This document shows positions 15,047 through 23,715 of a DNA stretch of 64,000 nt, piece after piece. Position numbers and translations under genes: made by a program. Below the pieces are notes generated by a model. That model was not told the DNA's origin. It worked only from the letters and a program-made list of their open reading frames with translations, and did no database searches. Each line of letters begins with the position of its first letter. Position 1 is the first letter of the stretch. The stretch is from Ruminococcus flavefaciens. Its GTDB lineage: Bacteria; Bacillota; Clostridia; Oscillospirales; Ruminococcaceae. The DNA lies in assembly GCF_900116855.1 (NCBI RefSeq), contig NZ_UETD01000004.1:116066-180065 (forward strand), read 5' to 3'.

Positions 15047-15823
15047 ATGAAAAAGCTCATATCAGTAATAGCTTCGGGATTTCTTATGCTGACCGCATCG
15101 GCTCTGAGTCAGACAGGAGCAGGAACAGCTGCGGAGACTGACGCTGTTTCGGCAGCTACAGCCGCAGGCAGATATACTGCCGAGAATGTTCGCGCCCTTC
15201 AGGACTTCCTCCTCGGAAAGGAAACGGAGGACCTGACCGACAAGCCCTATGACCTTAACGGTGATGAGGTATGGGACGTTTTTGACCTGTGTCTCATGAA
15301 GGGTGAGGCAGAGAAAAACAGTGCTCCCGAGCCCGATAACAGCACCATCGTTGTGTACTTCTCGCGCACAGGCAACACCGAAAAGATAGCGGAATACCTC
15401 ATAGATATCACAGGTGCGGACAGCTATGTCATCGAGGCTGCTGTGCCCTATACCGACGAGGACATAGAGTACAACAACTCCACCTGCCGCGCAAATCAGG
15501 AGCAGAACGACAAGACGGTGCGTCCTGAGATAGCAAAGCCCATAGCTTCCATTGACAGCTATGACACGGTGTTCCTCGGCTATCCCATATGGTGGGGACA
15601 GGAGCCCCGTATCATCGACACCTTCCTCGAGAGATATGACTTCTCGGACAAGACAGTGATACCGTTCTGTACATCGGGAAGCAGCGGCATTTCCGCCAGC
15701 GAGCGCAATATTGCCGCACTGGTGCCCATCGGGAAGCAGCTTACGGGAAAGCGCTTTGCAGCAAGTGCAAAAAAGGAAGATGTAAAGGCGTGGTACGACA
15801 GCCTTGAGATTAAAAGCAAATAA
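15047..15823 (+). CDS. Exported flavodoxin with an N-terminal half-dockerin motif
   Basis: A 258-residue protein with a signal peptide (about 1-30, cleaved near AGTAA). Residues about 45-85 contain an alpha-helix VRALQDFLLGK and one EF-hand-like dockerin repeat, DLNGDEVWDVFDLCLMKGE, rather than the usual pair. The rest (about 98-258) is a flavodoxin: FMN phosphate loop SRTGNTEKIA, a YPIWWGQEPRII loop and CTSGSSGIS near the isoalloxazine. An extracellular FMN electron carrier is therefore likely. The pseudo-dockerin could attach it to the cell surface or be a relic. Start follows CGAAAGGAGAG. Confidence 0.85.
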   Translation: MKKLISVIASGFLMLTASALSQTGAGTAAETDAVSAATAAGRYTAENVRALQDFLLGKETEDLTDKPYDLNGDEVWDVFDLCLMKGEAEKNSAPEPDNSTIVVYFSRTGNTEKIAEYLIDITGADSYVIEAAVPYTDEDIEYNNSTCRANQEQNDKTVRPEIAKPIASIDSYDTVFLGYPIWWGQEPRIIDTFLERYDFSDKTVIPFCTSGSSGISASERNIAALVPIGKQLTGKRFAASAKKEDVKAWYDSLEIKSK

Positions 15824-15846
15824 TTAACGGACAGGAGAGATATATC

Positions 15847-16602
15847 ATGAGTGAAAAAATAGTACAGACAGCAGGCAGAGAACAGCTTGGCGAGTTCGCC
15901 CCCACATTTGCACATCTCAACGACGATGTGCTTTTCGGTGAGGTGTGGAACGAGCAGTCCATTGACGTAAAGACAAGGTGTATCATTACCGTGGTATCGC
16001 TGATGGCGTCAGGTATCACAGACAGCTCCCTCAGCTATCATCTTCAGAATGCAAAGGCTCACGGAGTCACAAAAGAGGAGATAGCAGCCATTATCACCCA
16101 TGCCACCATGTATGTAGGCTGGCCAAAGGGATGGGCAGTTTTCAGGCTTGCAAAGGAGGTCTGGAACGAGACTTCCCCCGAGCTCACCGACAAGGACAGA
16201 TACCGGAACACCATATTCTTCCCCATAGGCGAGGATAATCCCTACGGACAGTTCTTCGTGGGACAGAGCTATCTTGCTCCCGTTTCCACGGAGCAGGTGC
16301 CTGTTTACAATGTCACATTCGAGCCTGCCTGCCGCAATAACTGGCATATCCACCACGCCAAGAGCGGCGGCGGTCAGATGCTCATCTGCGTAGGCGGCAG
16401 AGGCTATTATCAGGAATGGGGCAAGGAGGCTGTGGAGCTCACTCCGGGAACAGTCATCAATATCCCCGCAAACGTTAAGCACTGGCACGGTGCTGCACCC
16501 GACAGCTGGTTCTCACATCTGGCACTTGAGATAGCAGGCGAGGAGGCAAGCACAGAGTGGTGCGAGGCAGTGTCCGACGAGGACTACGGCAAGCTGAAGT
16601 AA
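15847..16602 (+). CDS. Carboxymuconolactone decarboxylase-like / cupin fusion protein
   Basis: A 251-residue fusion. The N-terminal ~110 residues are CMD/AhpD-like: VKTRCIITVVSLMASG, HLQNAKAHGVTKEEI and IITHATMYVGWPK; the usual CxxC of active AhpD is absent. Residues about 125-250 form a cupin barrel with metal ligands in WHIHHAKSGGGQ (motif 1) and IPANVKHWHGA (motif 2). Such CMD-cupin proteins occur beside aldo/keto reductases and flavodoxins in Firmicutes and are thought to handle small oxidised organics. It is cytoplasmic. Start after GGACAGGAGAG; spacing of 23 bp from the flavodoxin gene places it in the operon. Confidence 0.9.
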   Translation: MSEKIVQTAGREQLGEFAPTFAHLNDDVLFGEVWNEQSIDVKTRCIITVVSLMASGITDSSLSYHLQNAKAHGVTKEEIAAIITHATMYVGWPKGWAVFRLAKEVWNETSPELTDKDRYRNTIFFPIGEDNPYGQFFVGQSYLAPVSTEQVPVYNVTFEPACRNNWHIHHAKSGGGQMLICVGGRGYYQEWGKEAVELTPGTVINIPANVKHWHGAAPDSWFSHLALEIAGEEASTEWCEAVSDEDYGKLK

Positions 16603-16616
16603 TAGCAGGTGATATA

Positions 16617-17315
16617 ATGAAAAGAGTTATTTTACCCATAATAGCAGCAGTGTGTGTGCTCGGACTCACAGCCTGCGGCGACTCCGAAAAAGGCAGCAGC
16701 TCCCCTCAGTCCTCGGCAGCTCAGACCGAGGCTCAGCAGGAGCAGACCACCGAGACGGCTCAGAGCAGCGCCGAGGACACGACTGCTTCGCAGAATGAGG
16801 AGACAGAGCCCGAAGTGACGGAAGCTTCTGACAGCACAGGCAATGATACCGTGATCGTGTATTTCTCCGCAACAGGCACCACCAAGGGAGTTGCTGAGCG
16901 CATAGCCGCTGTCACCGACGGCGACCTTTACGAGATAATTCCTGCCGAACCATATACCGATGCCGACCTTGACTGGAACGACGATAACAGCCGCTCTACA
17001 AAGGAGATGAACGATCCCGATGCCCGTCCTGCAATTGCAGGTGACACTGTCAGCCTTGACAGCTATTCTACGGTATATATCGGTTATCCTATCTGGTGGG
17101 GAGACGCTCCCCGTATCATGAGTACCTTTGTTGAGTCACACAGCTTTGAGGGCAAGACGGTGGTACCTTTCTGCACATCGGGAAGCAGCTCCATAGGCAG
17201 TAGCGGAAGCAATCTTGCAGCACAGGCAGGCAGCGGAAACTGGCTTGACGGCGAAAGATTCAGCGGAAGCGTTACAGAGGACGAGATACAGAGCTGGATA
17301 GACGGTCTTAGCTGA
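16617..17315 (+). CDS. Flavodoxin lipoprotein
   Basis: Start set at ATG 16617, 15 bp after the cupin stop, with AGCAGGTGAT upstream. The 232-residue product has a lipoprotein signal (lipobox LTAC, Cys about 20), a ~55-residue linker rich in Ser, Gln, Thr and Glu, then a flavodoxin domain: FMN loop SATGTTKGVAERIA, YIGYPIWWGDAPRIM and PFCTSGSSSIGSSG. It is a paralogue of the exported flavodoxin at 15047, but anchored by lipid instead of carrying the half-dockerin. Both should carry electrons outside the membrane for the reductive detoxification suggested by the operon. Confidence 0.9.
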   Translation: MKRVILPIIAAVCVLGLTACGDSEKGSSSPQSSAAQTEAQQEQTTETAQSSAEDTTASQNEETEPEVTEASDSTGNDTVIVYFSATGTTKGVAERIAAVTDGDLYEIIPAEPYTDADLDWNDDNSRSTKEMNDPDARPAIAGDTVSLDSYSTVYIGYPIWWGDAPRIMSTFVESHSFEGKTVVPFCTSGSSSIGSSGSNLAAQAGSGNWLDGERFSGSVTEDEIQSWIDGLS

Positions 17316-17335
17316 GTATCGGAAAGAGGTGCAGT

Positions 17336-17869
17336 ATGAAAATAGTTGTACTTATGGCAAGTCCAAATCCTCATGGCTCCACGAGCATACTGGCGGAGCA
17401 GTTCAGAAAGGGCGCCGAGGAGAGCGGCAATTCGGTGGAGGTGATAGACGTCTGTCGGATGAATGTGGCTCCCTGCACAGGCTGTGTAGCCTGTGGCTAT
17501 GAGGGGGACTGTGTTCAGCGGGACGACAACGAGCTTATCCGCAGGAAGCTCCTTTCCTGCGATATGGTGGTATTCGCCACACCGCTGTACTACTATGGTA
17601 TGTCGGCGCAGCTTAAAACCGTCGTTGACCGATTCTGTGCTTACAACAGCAGCCTCAACCGCAGACATCTGAAGTCAGCACTGCTCACAGTGGCATGGAA
17701 CTCGGATGACTGGACCTTTGATGCCCTTACGGCTCACTATAAGACCCTTGTCCGCTACATCAACTTTGAGGATATGGGCATGGTGCTGGGGTACGGCTGC
17801 GGAACTCCCTCCATGACAATGTCTGGGGAGTATCCCGAAAAGGCATACCGTCTGGGCAGGTCACTGTGA
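17336..17869 (+). CDS. NADPH-dependent FMN reductase / flavodoxin-fold oxidoreductase
   Basis: A 177-residue cytoplasmic protein opening KIVVLMASPNPHGSTSILAE, the phosphate-binding loop of the NADPH-dependent FMN reductase family. It contains the cysteine cluster VAPCTGCVACGYEGDCVQRDD typical of the iron-sulfur flavoprotein / multimeric flavodoxin subgroup, then MVVFATPLYYYGMSAQLKTVVDRF, the FMN-ring loop. It is the last gene of the TetR operon (20 bp after the lipoprotein flavodoxin, AAAGAGG upstream) and is followed by a terminator. It probably supplies reduced flavin or reduces quinone-like substrates. Confidence 0.9.
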   Translation: MKIVVLMASPNPHGSTSILAEQFRKGAEESGNSVEVIDVCRMNVAPCTGCVACGYEGDCVQRDDNELIRRKLLSCDMVVFATPLYYYGMSAQLKTVVDRFCAYNSSLNRRHLKSALLTVAWNSDDWTFDALTAHYKTLVRYINFEDMGMVLGYGCGTPSMTMSGEYPEKAYRLGRSL

Positions 17870-17901
17870 CCGCGGAGCGGACAGCTCCATATAATATGTA
17901 T

Positions 17902-17935
17902 AAAAAGGCAGGGAAGTTACTCTGCCTTTTTGCAT
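17902..17935 (+). terminator. Terminator of the redox operon
   Basis: AAAAAGGCAG (17902-17911) pairs with CTGCCTTTTT (17922-17931) around a 10-base loop; a second T-run follows. Confidence 0.9.
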
Positions 17936-17946
17936 TTTTTACGGAG

Positions 17947-17989
17947 TTAAGAAAAGTTAAAGACTTGTTAAGAATTTCCGTGATATAAT
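17947..17989 (+). promoter_or_regulatory. Hexamer repeats and promoter of the FtsX/ABC operon
   Basis: TTAAGA (17947), TTAAAG (17957) and TTAAGA (17968) are spaced 10 and 11 bp apart and end just before a TATAAT at 17984-17989. No good -35 is present in the expected place. This is the pattern of an OmpR-type activator site, and the regulator at 21353 in the same cluster is the likely ligand. Confidence 0.5.
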
Positions 17990-18030
17990 CAGAGCATAGA
18001 GAAAACAACACAGGAAACGAGGTAGAGATA

Positions 18031-20391
18031 ATGTTCTGGAGAATATTGAAAAAGGACCTTAAACGCAAAAGGACAATGAACATCATACTGCTGCTGTTTG
18101 TCATCATATGCTCGATGTTCGCAGCGGCAAGTATCAACAACATCATAGCCGTAACAGGCGGTATAGACCACTTTTTTGACATTTCCGACGTAACGGATGT
18201 AGCTCTGAGTATGCCTGCGGAAAGCGATCTGGACGACAGGATAAGAGAGCTTCCCGGTGTCAGTGAGGTCAGGACAGAGAAATACATAATGGTAACGAGC
18301 TCGAAGAACTTCAGCAGAGACGGCGTAAAGCTTGATAACTTTATCAATCCTGCATTTTTTATCTCCGATGATAATATGGGCACAAAGTACTTTGACGAAG
18401 ACAATAATGTCATCACTGATGTGGAAAAAGGATGCTTCTATGCCAATTCGCCATTCCTTTTCAATCTTGATATCAAAGAGGGAGATGTTTTTGATGTCAA
18501 TATTGATGGACAGACAGTCCCTCTAAGATACAGAGGAAGATTCAAGGGGGCGCTTCTGAGCCATGAATCTTTTGCAAATCCATTTCTCATCATAGACAGC
18601 GAGGATTACAATTATCTGGATCAGGATGAGAATACTGATTTTAACGGATTGCTCTCAATGACCGTTTATGTCAATACCGAGGATGTCGATGCGGTACGGG
18701 AACTCATCAAAGACAGTGAGTCGGTATCTCTTAGTACAAGGGAAGAGATGAAGGATAATTACCTTTTTGATATTCTTGCGGCATATCTGCTTATGGCAAT
18801 AAGTGTGATCCTGATGTTTACGGGATTTGTGGTTCTGCGGTTTACCATCGGTTTCACCATATCGGAGGAGTTCCGCGAGATAGGCGTTATGAAGGCTGTG
18901 GGCATTGACAACAGGAGCATACGAGGTATGTACATCGTCAAGTATCTGGCTATTTCGGTCGTAGGCGCAGCTATTGGATTTATATGCTCGCTGCCTCTTA
19001 CGGATGCAATGATGAAGACTGTATCCGAAAATGCAGTCCTTGACGATAATAACAGCAGGTTTATGGGGATTATCAGCTCCGTGCTCGTAGTTGCGGTTAT
19101 ACTGCTGTTCTGCTATTTCTGCACACGCAGAGTAAAGAAGCTCTCTCCCATAGATGCAGTACGCAGCGGTCAGACAGGTGAGCGCTTCCGCAGAAAGAGC
19201 ATCTTGCACCTCGGACGCTCAAAGCTGCCGTCAACAGGATTTATGGCGTTGAATGACGTACTCAGCGCACCCAAGCGATTCAGCATAATAACACTGATAT
19301 TCACGCTCTGTATGCTTTTGATGATGCTGATGTCGAACTTTGCCCTGACGCTCAGGAGCGAGAAAATATTATGGGTATTCACTGTGCCTGAATGCGATGC
19401 AATAATTGCTGATGTTGAGTACTTCAAGGAGTTGTATGAGGACCCCATGAAATACCGTGAACTCCTTGACGATAGTGAGAAGATGCTGGAGGAAAACGGC
19501 ATCCCCGGAAAATGTTCAACTGCTATAGGGGCAAGGGGCGAAACCGCATATAAGGATAAAAAGGCGAATATAGGCTACTGGATAATAAAGAGCAGAGATG
19601 ATTACCGCCAGCGTATGAATGAGGGAAGTGCTCCTCAGAAGACCGATGAGATAGCAATGACAGGAAAGGCTATGGATAGCATTGGTGCAGGCATAGGTGA
19701 CAGAGTAAGGACAGTCATCGGCGACAAGGAATATGAGTTCCTTATTACCGGCAGGTATTCGACCTTTGAGTATAACGGATACTGCGCGCTGCTGCACTCT
19801 GATTTTGAATTTGCTCCGACACGGGTCAACTCAACAATGGGATTACAGATAGATTTTGACGGAGATCCCGACAAGGAGACTGTTGCACGAAACATAGAAA
19901 TGCTGAAAGGGATCATTGACAGCGACAAGGTATATACTCCCTCGGAAATGATAAATTCAGCAACAGGAATGTCCGACACTCTCAGCGCCATCAAGAAGCT
20001 GATGATGATACTCACGGTGGTCGTGACTTCGCTGATAGTTATTCTCATGGAGCGAAGCTTCATATCAAAGGAAAAGAGCGAGATAGCTCTCATGAAGGCA
20101 GTGGGAGTATCAAATGGCAGCCTTATATTACAGCACGTTCTGAGATTTGTCATAACGGCAGTGCTTGCCTGCATAGTTTCAACAGCGGTGATGATGCCGC
20201 TGAGCGATCTGCTCATGAACTGGGTATGCTCGATGATAGGCGATGTTTCGGGAATGAAGTGCGCCTTTGACCCGCTGGAGATATTCCTTATATGTCCGGC
20301 GATACTGATAGGCGTGACAGTTATCGGCTCAGCGCTGACTGCGCTTTATATGAAGACCATAAAGGCAAGCGATACGGCTTCCATAGAATAA
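18031..20391 (+). CDS. FtsX/MacB-like ABC permease with two extracellular domains
   Basis: A 786-residue membrane protein. It has one N-terminal membrane segment (about 14-34), an external domain (about 40-240), three segments (about 245-365) forming the first FtsX domain with EEFREIGVMKAVGI as the coupling helix, a fifth segment (about 420-440), a second external domain (about 445-645) and a second FtsX domain (about 650-785) with SEIALMKAVGVSN. The duplicated MacB_PCD/FtsX layout fits peptide-antibiotic or lipoprotein transporters of Firmicutes. It is paired with the ATPase at 20471 and probably controlled by the adjacent two-component system. Confidence 0.92.
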   Translation: MFWRILKKDLKRKRTMNIILLLFVIICSMFAAASINNIIAVTGGIDHFFDISDVTDVALSMPAESDLDDRIRELPGVSEVRTEKYIMVTSSKNFSRDGVKLDNFINPAFFISDDNMGTKYFDEDNNVITDVEKGCFYANSPFLFNLDIKEGDVFDVNIDGQTVPLRYRGRFKGALLSHESFANPFLIIDSEDYNYLDQDENTDFNGLLSMTVYVNTEDVDAVRELIKDSESVSLSTREEMKDNYLFDILAAYLLMAISVILMFTGFVVLRFTIGFTISEEFREIGVMKAVGIDNRSIRGMYIVKYLAISVVGAAIGFICSLPLTDAMMKTVSENAVLDDNNSRFMGIISSVLVVAVILLFCYFCTRRVKKLSPIDAVRSGQTGERFRRKSILHLGRSKLPSTGFMALNDVLSAPKRFSIITLIFTLCMLLMMLMSNFALTLRSEKILWVFTVPECDAIIADVEYFKELYEDPMKYRELLDDSEKMLEENGIPGKCSTAIGARGETAYKDKKANIGYWIIKSRDDYRQRMNEGSAPQKTDEIAMTGKAMDSIGAGIGDRVRTVIGDKEYEFLITGRYSTFEYNGYCALLHSDFEFAPTRVNSTMGLQIDFDGDPDKETVARNIEMLKGIIDSDKVYTPSEMINSATGMSDTLSAIKKLMMILTVVVTSLIVILMERSFISKEKSEIALMKAVGVSNGSLILQHVLRFVITAVLACIVSTAVMMPLSDLLMNWVCSMIGDVSGMKCAFDPLEIFLICPAILIGVTVIGSALTALYMKTIKASDTASIE

Positions 20392-20470
20392 GGATACCTG
20401 AGGGTGAGGCAGTATGCTGACCGTACCCGAGCGGTATTCCGACACAGGATTTAAGGAGGAAGGTTATAAA

Positions 20471-21241
20471 ATGAGTACAGTTTTACAGACAAAGGGACTT
20501 TGCAAGACCTACATAGTGAACAAGCGTCAGAACAACGTTCTGAAAAACATAGATCTGACCATCAATGAGGGTGAAATGGTGGCAATAATGGGGCCCTCTG
20601 GCTCGGGCAAGAGCACCCTGCTCTACTGCGTGTCGGGCATGGACAGAGTAACTGCGGGAGAGGTATTATTCGGGGGAAAGGACACCTCCAAGCTGTCCGA
20701 AAAGGCAATGGCGAGACTGCGCCTTGACGAGATGGGCTTCATCTTTCAGCAGATGTACATGATGAAGAACCTTTCCGTGCTGGATAACATCATTCTTCCG
20801 GCGGTGAAGTCAAAGAAGAATACAGAGAGCCGCAAAAAGACCGAGGAGCGCGGCAGAGCTCTCATGAGGAGACTGGGTATCGACGACGTCGGAGGAAATG
20901 ACATCAATGAGGTCTCGGGCGGACAGCTCCAGAGAGCCTGCATCGCCAGAAGCATGATAAACTCGCCTAAGATGATATTTGCGGACGAGCCTACGGGAGC
21001 GCTCAACCGTTCAAGCTCCGACGAGGTAATGAAGGAGCTCATCTCCCTCAACAATGACGGCACTACCATTATGTGTGTCACCCACGACCCGAAGGTAGCC
21101 GCAAAGTGCAGCAGGGTGCTGTACATAATGGACGGCGGCATCGTCGGCGAGAAGGAGCTTGGACACTTCGGCGGAAGCGATACAGAGCTCCGCAGCCGTG
21201 AAAGAGACCTGAACAACTGGCTGATGGAGCAGGGCTGGTGA
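20471..21241 (+). CDS. ABC transporter ATP-binding protein (LolD/MacB type)
   Basis: Start set at ATG 20471 behind TAAGGAGGAAGG. The 256-residue ATPase has Walker A GPSGSGKST, Q-loop FIFQQMYMM, signature VSGGQLQRACIARS, Walker B MIFADEPTGALNRSSS and switch His in CVTHDPKVA. These are hallmarks of the MacB/LolD group that partners FtsX-type permeases. The C-terminal ~30 residues are charged. It would energise the permease encoded 79 bp upstream. A GC-rich hairpin separates it from the regulator gene. Confidence 0.94.
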   Translation: MSTVLQTKGLCKTYIVNKRQNNVLKNIDLTINEGEMVAIMGPSGSGKSTLLYCVSGMDRVTAGEVLFGGKDTSKLSEKAMARLRLDEMGFIFQQMYMMKNLSVLDNIILPAVKSKKNTESRKKTEERGRALMRRLGIDDVGGNDINEVSGGQLQRACIARSMINSPKMIFADEPTGALNRSSSDEVMKELISLNNDGTTIMCVTHDPKVAAKCSRVLYIMDGGIVGEKELGHFGGSDTELRSRERDLNNWLMEQGW

Positions 21242-21265
21242 TATAAGGATCTTATCCATGATATA

Positions 21266-21301
21266 GCGCGGTGTCGGTTTATCAGTAGCCCGATACCGCG
21301 C
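21266..21301 (+). terminator. Hairpin between ABC and two-component genes (attenuator or weak terminator)
   Basis: GCGCGGTGTCGG (21266-21277) pairs with CCGATACCGCGC (21290-21301), 12 bp with one G-T wobble. No clean T-run follows, so it may lower rather than stop expression of the regulator and kinase. Confidence 0.6.
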
Positions 21302-21352
21302 CACTTGCTATTTTCGTGCTTGTATGGTAAAATTAGAACAGGTGGTGATATT

Positions 21353-22015
21353 ATGACCGATATTCTTATAGTCGAGGACGACAAGGAGCTTGCCGACCTG
21401 CTGACGGACTTTCTCCGCGACGAGGGCTACACGGTCACGGCAGTGGAGAGCGGCGGGAGAGCGCTGGAGCTGTTTGAGAAATACGGTGCAAAACTGGTGG
21501 TTCTGGACATTAATCTCCCTGATGTAAACGGATTTGCGGTATGCTCAAGGCTCCGCGAAAATGCTGACACTCCCATACTCATAGTCAGTGCGCGGACGGA
21601 CAAGGAGGACAAGCTCAACGGACTTGATTTAGGGGCTGATGATTACATCGAGAAGCCCTACGACATAGATATACTTATTGCCAAGATAAAGGGCATTTTC
21701 AAGCGCCGCTATCAGCATGAGATACTTTCTGCGGACGGAGTGACCCTCAATCTTGCCGACCGCACAGCCATCGTGGACGGTGTGGATACAGAGCTTCCTG
21801 CAAAGGAATTCGACCTGCTGGCACTTCTTATGGAAAATCAGGGCAAGGCACTGAAAAAGGAATACCTTTTCAGCTCTGTGTGGGGAAGCGACAGCGATTC
21901 CGAGCTCCAGACCCTCCATGTGCATATAAACCGACTGCGTCAGAAGCTTGGCGACGACCCGAAAAACGCAAAGCGGCTGCTGACCGTATGGGGCGTGGGG
22001 TATAAGTTCGTATGA
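21353..22015 (+). CDS. OmpR/PhoB-family response regulator
   Basis: Start set at ATG 21353 with AGGTGGTGAT upstream. The 220-residue regulator has Glu8-Asp9-Asp10, phospho-acceptor Asp52 (LVVLDINLP), IVSARTD and DDYIEKPYD in the receiver domain, and a winged helix (about 123-220) with LPAKEFDLLALLM and LTVWGVGYKFV. Its stop overlaps the kinase start (ATGA), so the two are made in fixed ratio. It probably activates the FtsX/ABC operon upstream through the TTAAGA repeats at 17947. Confidence 0.95.
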   Translation: MTDILIVEDDKELADLLTDFLRDEGYTVTAVESGGRALELFEKYGAKLVVLDINLPDVNGFAVCSRLRENADTPILIVSARTDKEDKLNGLDLGADDYIEKPYDIDILIAKIKGIFKRRYQHEILSADGVTLNLADRTAIVDGVDTELPAKEFDLLALLMENQGKALKKEYLFSSVWGSDSDSELQTLHVHINRLRQKLGDDPKNAKRLLTVWGVGYKFV

Positions 22016-23217
22016 GTACATTCAGAAAGCTTGCGGCAGCAGTAATAGTTCTGTTTATAGCTGTTATTGCAGGTCTGAACATTTACCTGCTGCGGTCGGG
22101 TGACAGCGGTACATATCGGGTGGAAGCCAAGCGGCTCGCCGACCGGATAGAGGAGACGGGAAGTACAGATATCTCAGGATTTCCGCATTTGACAGGAGTT
22201 TATTCGGGAGAGCAGCTGTACCGCAGTGACGAGCATTATCTTATTATCGAGGCAGGCGGAAAGCTTTACCGTGTGGAATACACGACAGAAGGCAGAAATA
22301 GGACAGTTTGGGCTGTAAACTGCGTTTTGGCAGCTCTTTTTCTGCTTATCTTGATACTGCTTGTCTACATCAGGCGGAATATAATAGTGCCCTTCGGCAG
22401 ACTCAATACCGTGCCGCAGGAGCTTGCAAAAGGCAATCTTGCAGTCCCCATACCCGAGGAGAAAAGCAGGTTGTTCGGCAAATTCACATGGGGAGTAAAT
22501 CTGCTCCGCGAAAAAATCGAGGGAGACCGTCAGAAGGAACTGTCGATGCAGAGGGACAAGAAGCTTCTGCTGCTGTCTCTGTCACATGATATTAAGACGC
22601 CGCTTTCGGCGATAAAGCTCAACGCAAAAGCACTGGCGAGAGGACTCTATAAGGACGAAGAAAAGCGCCGCAGCGCTGCCGAGAGCATAAACTCCAGAGC
22701 CGACGAGATAGAGCATTTTGTCAGCGAGATAACCAAGGCTGCAAGTGAGGACTTCATGGAATTTGAGGTAACTCAGGGGGAGGTATTCCTCAGCAGTATA
22801 CTCAGAAGGCTCAGCGACAGATACGCTCAGCAGCTTGCAGTTTCGGGAACGAAGTTCACCATTGACAGATTCGATGACTGCATTCTCTCCTGTGACCCCG
22901 ACAGGCTTGCGGAGTGCCTGCAAAATCTCATCGAGAACGCTGTAAAGTACGGTGACGGAAGGCAAATAGGGCTCAGCTTCGATAAAATGGACGGCTGCGA
23001 GCTCATAACAGTGTCAAATACGGGATGCAGCCTTGAGGAGAAGGAGCTTCCCCAGATATTCGAGAGCTTCCATCGCGGCAGCAACGCGGAGAATGTGCAG
23101 GGAAACGGTCTCGGACTCTTTATCTGCAAGCGGCTTATGTCCCTTATGGGCGGCGAGATATACGCGGATATCAGAGAAGAACGCTTCTGCGTGACGCTGG
23201 TCGTCAGACTGGCGTGA
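22012..23217 (+). CDS. Sensor histidine kinase with small extracellular domain
   Basis: A 401-residue kinase. Two membrane segments (about 7-28 and 101-121) flank a ~70-residue external sensor domain. Then come a HAMP linker (about 122-175), HisKA with His192 (LLSLSHDIKTPLSAIKL), N-box LAECLQNLIENAVKYG and G-boxes ending GNGLGLFICKRLM. It forms the sensor partner of the regulator at 21353. The external domain is larger than in the kinase at 11400, so it may sense its ligand directly. Confidence 0.93.
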   Translation: MSTFRKLAAAVIVLFIAVIAGLNIYLLRSGDSGTYRVEAKRLADRIEETGSTDISGFPHLTGVYSGEQLYRSDEHYLIIEAGGKLYRVEYTTEGRNRTVWAVNCVLAALFLLILILLVYIRRNIIVPFGRLNTVPQELAKGNLAVPIPEEKSRLFGKFTWGVNLLREKIEGDRQKELSMQRDKKLLLLSLSHDIKTPLSAIKLNAKALARGLYKDEEKRRSAAESINSRADEIEHFVSEITKAASEDFMEFEVTQGEVFLSSILRRLSDRYAQQLAVSGTKFTIDRFDDCILSCDPDRLAECLQNLIENAVKYGDGRQIGLSFDKMDGCELITVSNTGCSLEEKELPQIFESFHRGSNAENVQGNGLGLFICKRLMSLMGGEIYADIREERFCVTLVVRLA

Positions 23218-23376
23218 GTTTAACCGGATAATATCCGATATACTGCTGTGAAGCAGATATAATCGATCTGATACGCTATGCGCTGCTTCCTCGATCCCAT
23301 CGTTAAGGGCTTCGGCGACAGCATGAAGGAGAAATAATCGGAAAACATCATATCGGTTACAACTTATAATACATTG
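23218..23376 (+). other. Intergenic stretch with a possible gene remnant
   Basis: From ATG 23278 to 23337 a 19-residue frame reads MRCFLDPIVKGFGDSMKEK and has the composition of a real C-terminus, but it lacks a ribosome site and is preceded closely by an in-frame stop. It may be the end of a displaced gene next to the recombinase island. The source family is not recognised. Confidence 0.3.
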
Positions 23377-23415
23377 ATCCCTCTGTTCGTTAAACGGACA
23401 GAGGGATATTTGTTT
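23377..23415 (+). terminator. Strong terminator before the recombinase island
   Basis: ATCCCTCTGT (23377-23386) pairs with ACAGAGGGAT (23398-23407), extended inward by further pairs, and is followed by ATTTGTTTAT. Confidence 0.85.
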
Positions 23416-23496
23416 ATGTAGATACTGTTCCCTTAGCTTTAAGAATGAGGACGAGCGATGCTCCAATAGAATATAACGGAGGCGATTTCTATTGTA

Positions 23497-23667
23497 GTGA
23501 TAAGCAAGTCAGGTTACATAACGGATGAAAAAAACGTGACAACAGCTAAAGGCGTGATGGCAGTAGAAAACCTTTTCCCCGAGAGCACCGACAGAAGAAA
23601 GCTGAAGAAGGCTGAAGCAGAGCTGTACGATGTATTCTCGAAATACGGAAAAAAACGCGGAAAATGA
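23497..23667 (+). CDS. Small basic protein upstream of the serine recombinase, non-ATG start
   Basis: An open frame encodes VISKSGYITDEKNVTTAKGV, then a 36-residue charged helical tail ending SKYGKKRGK (56 residues from GTG 23497). GGAGG at 23478-23482 is 14 bases from this GTG but 8 from an in-frame ATT at 23491, so the start is unusual: either GTG with long spacing or ATT. The frame has convincing amino-acid composition and ends 48 bp before the recombinase. It may be a recombination directionality factor or regulator of the recombinase; that is inferred from position. Confidence 0.6.
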   Translation: MISKSGYITDEKNVTTAKGVMAVENLFPESTDRRKLKKAEAELYDVFSKYGKKRGK

Positions 23668-23715
23668 TACACTGTCCGCGGCTGCATAAAGTGCCGCCTG
23701 AGAGGAGCCGATAAT

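Noticed and set aside
20414..20470. N-terminal extension of the ATPase at 20471
   Set aside because: The extra 19 residues have no ribosome site or family support, and a strong AAGGAGG lies just before ATG 20471.
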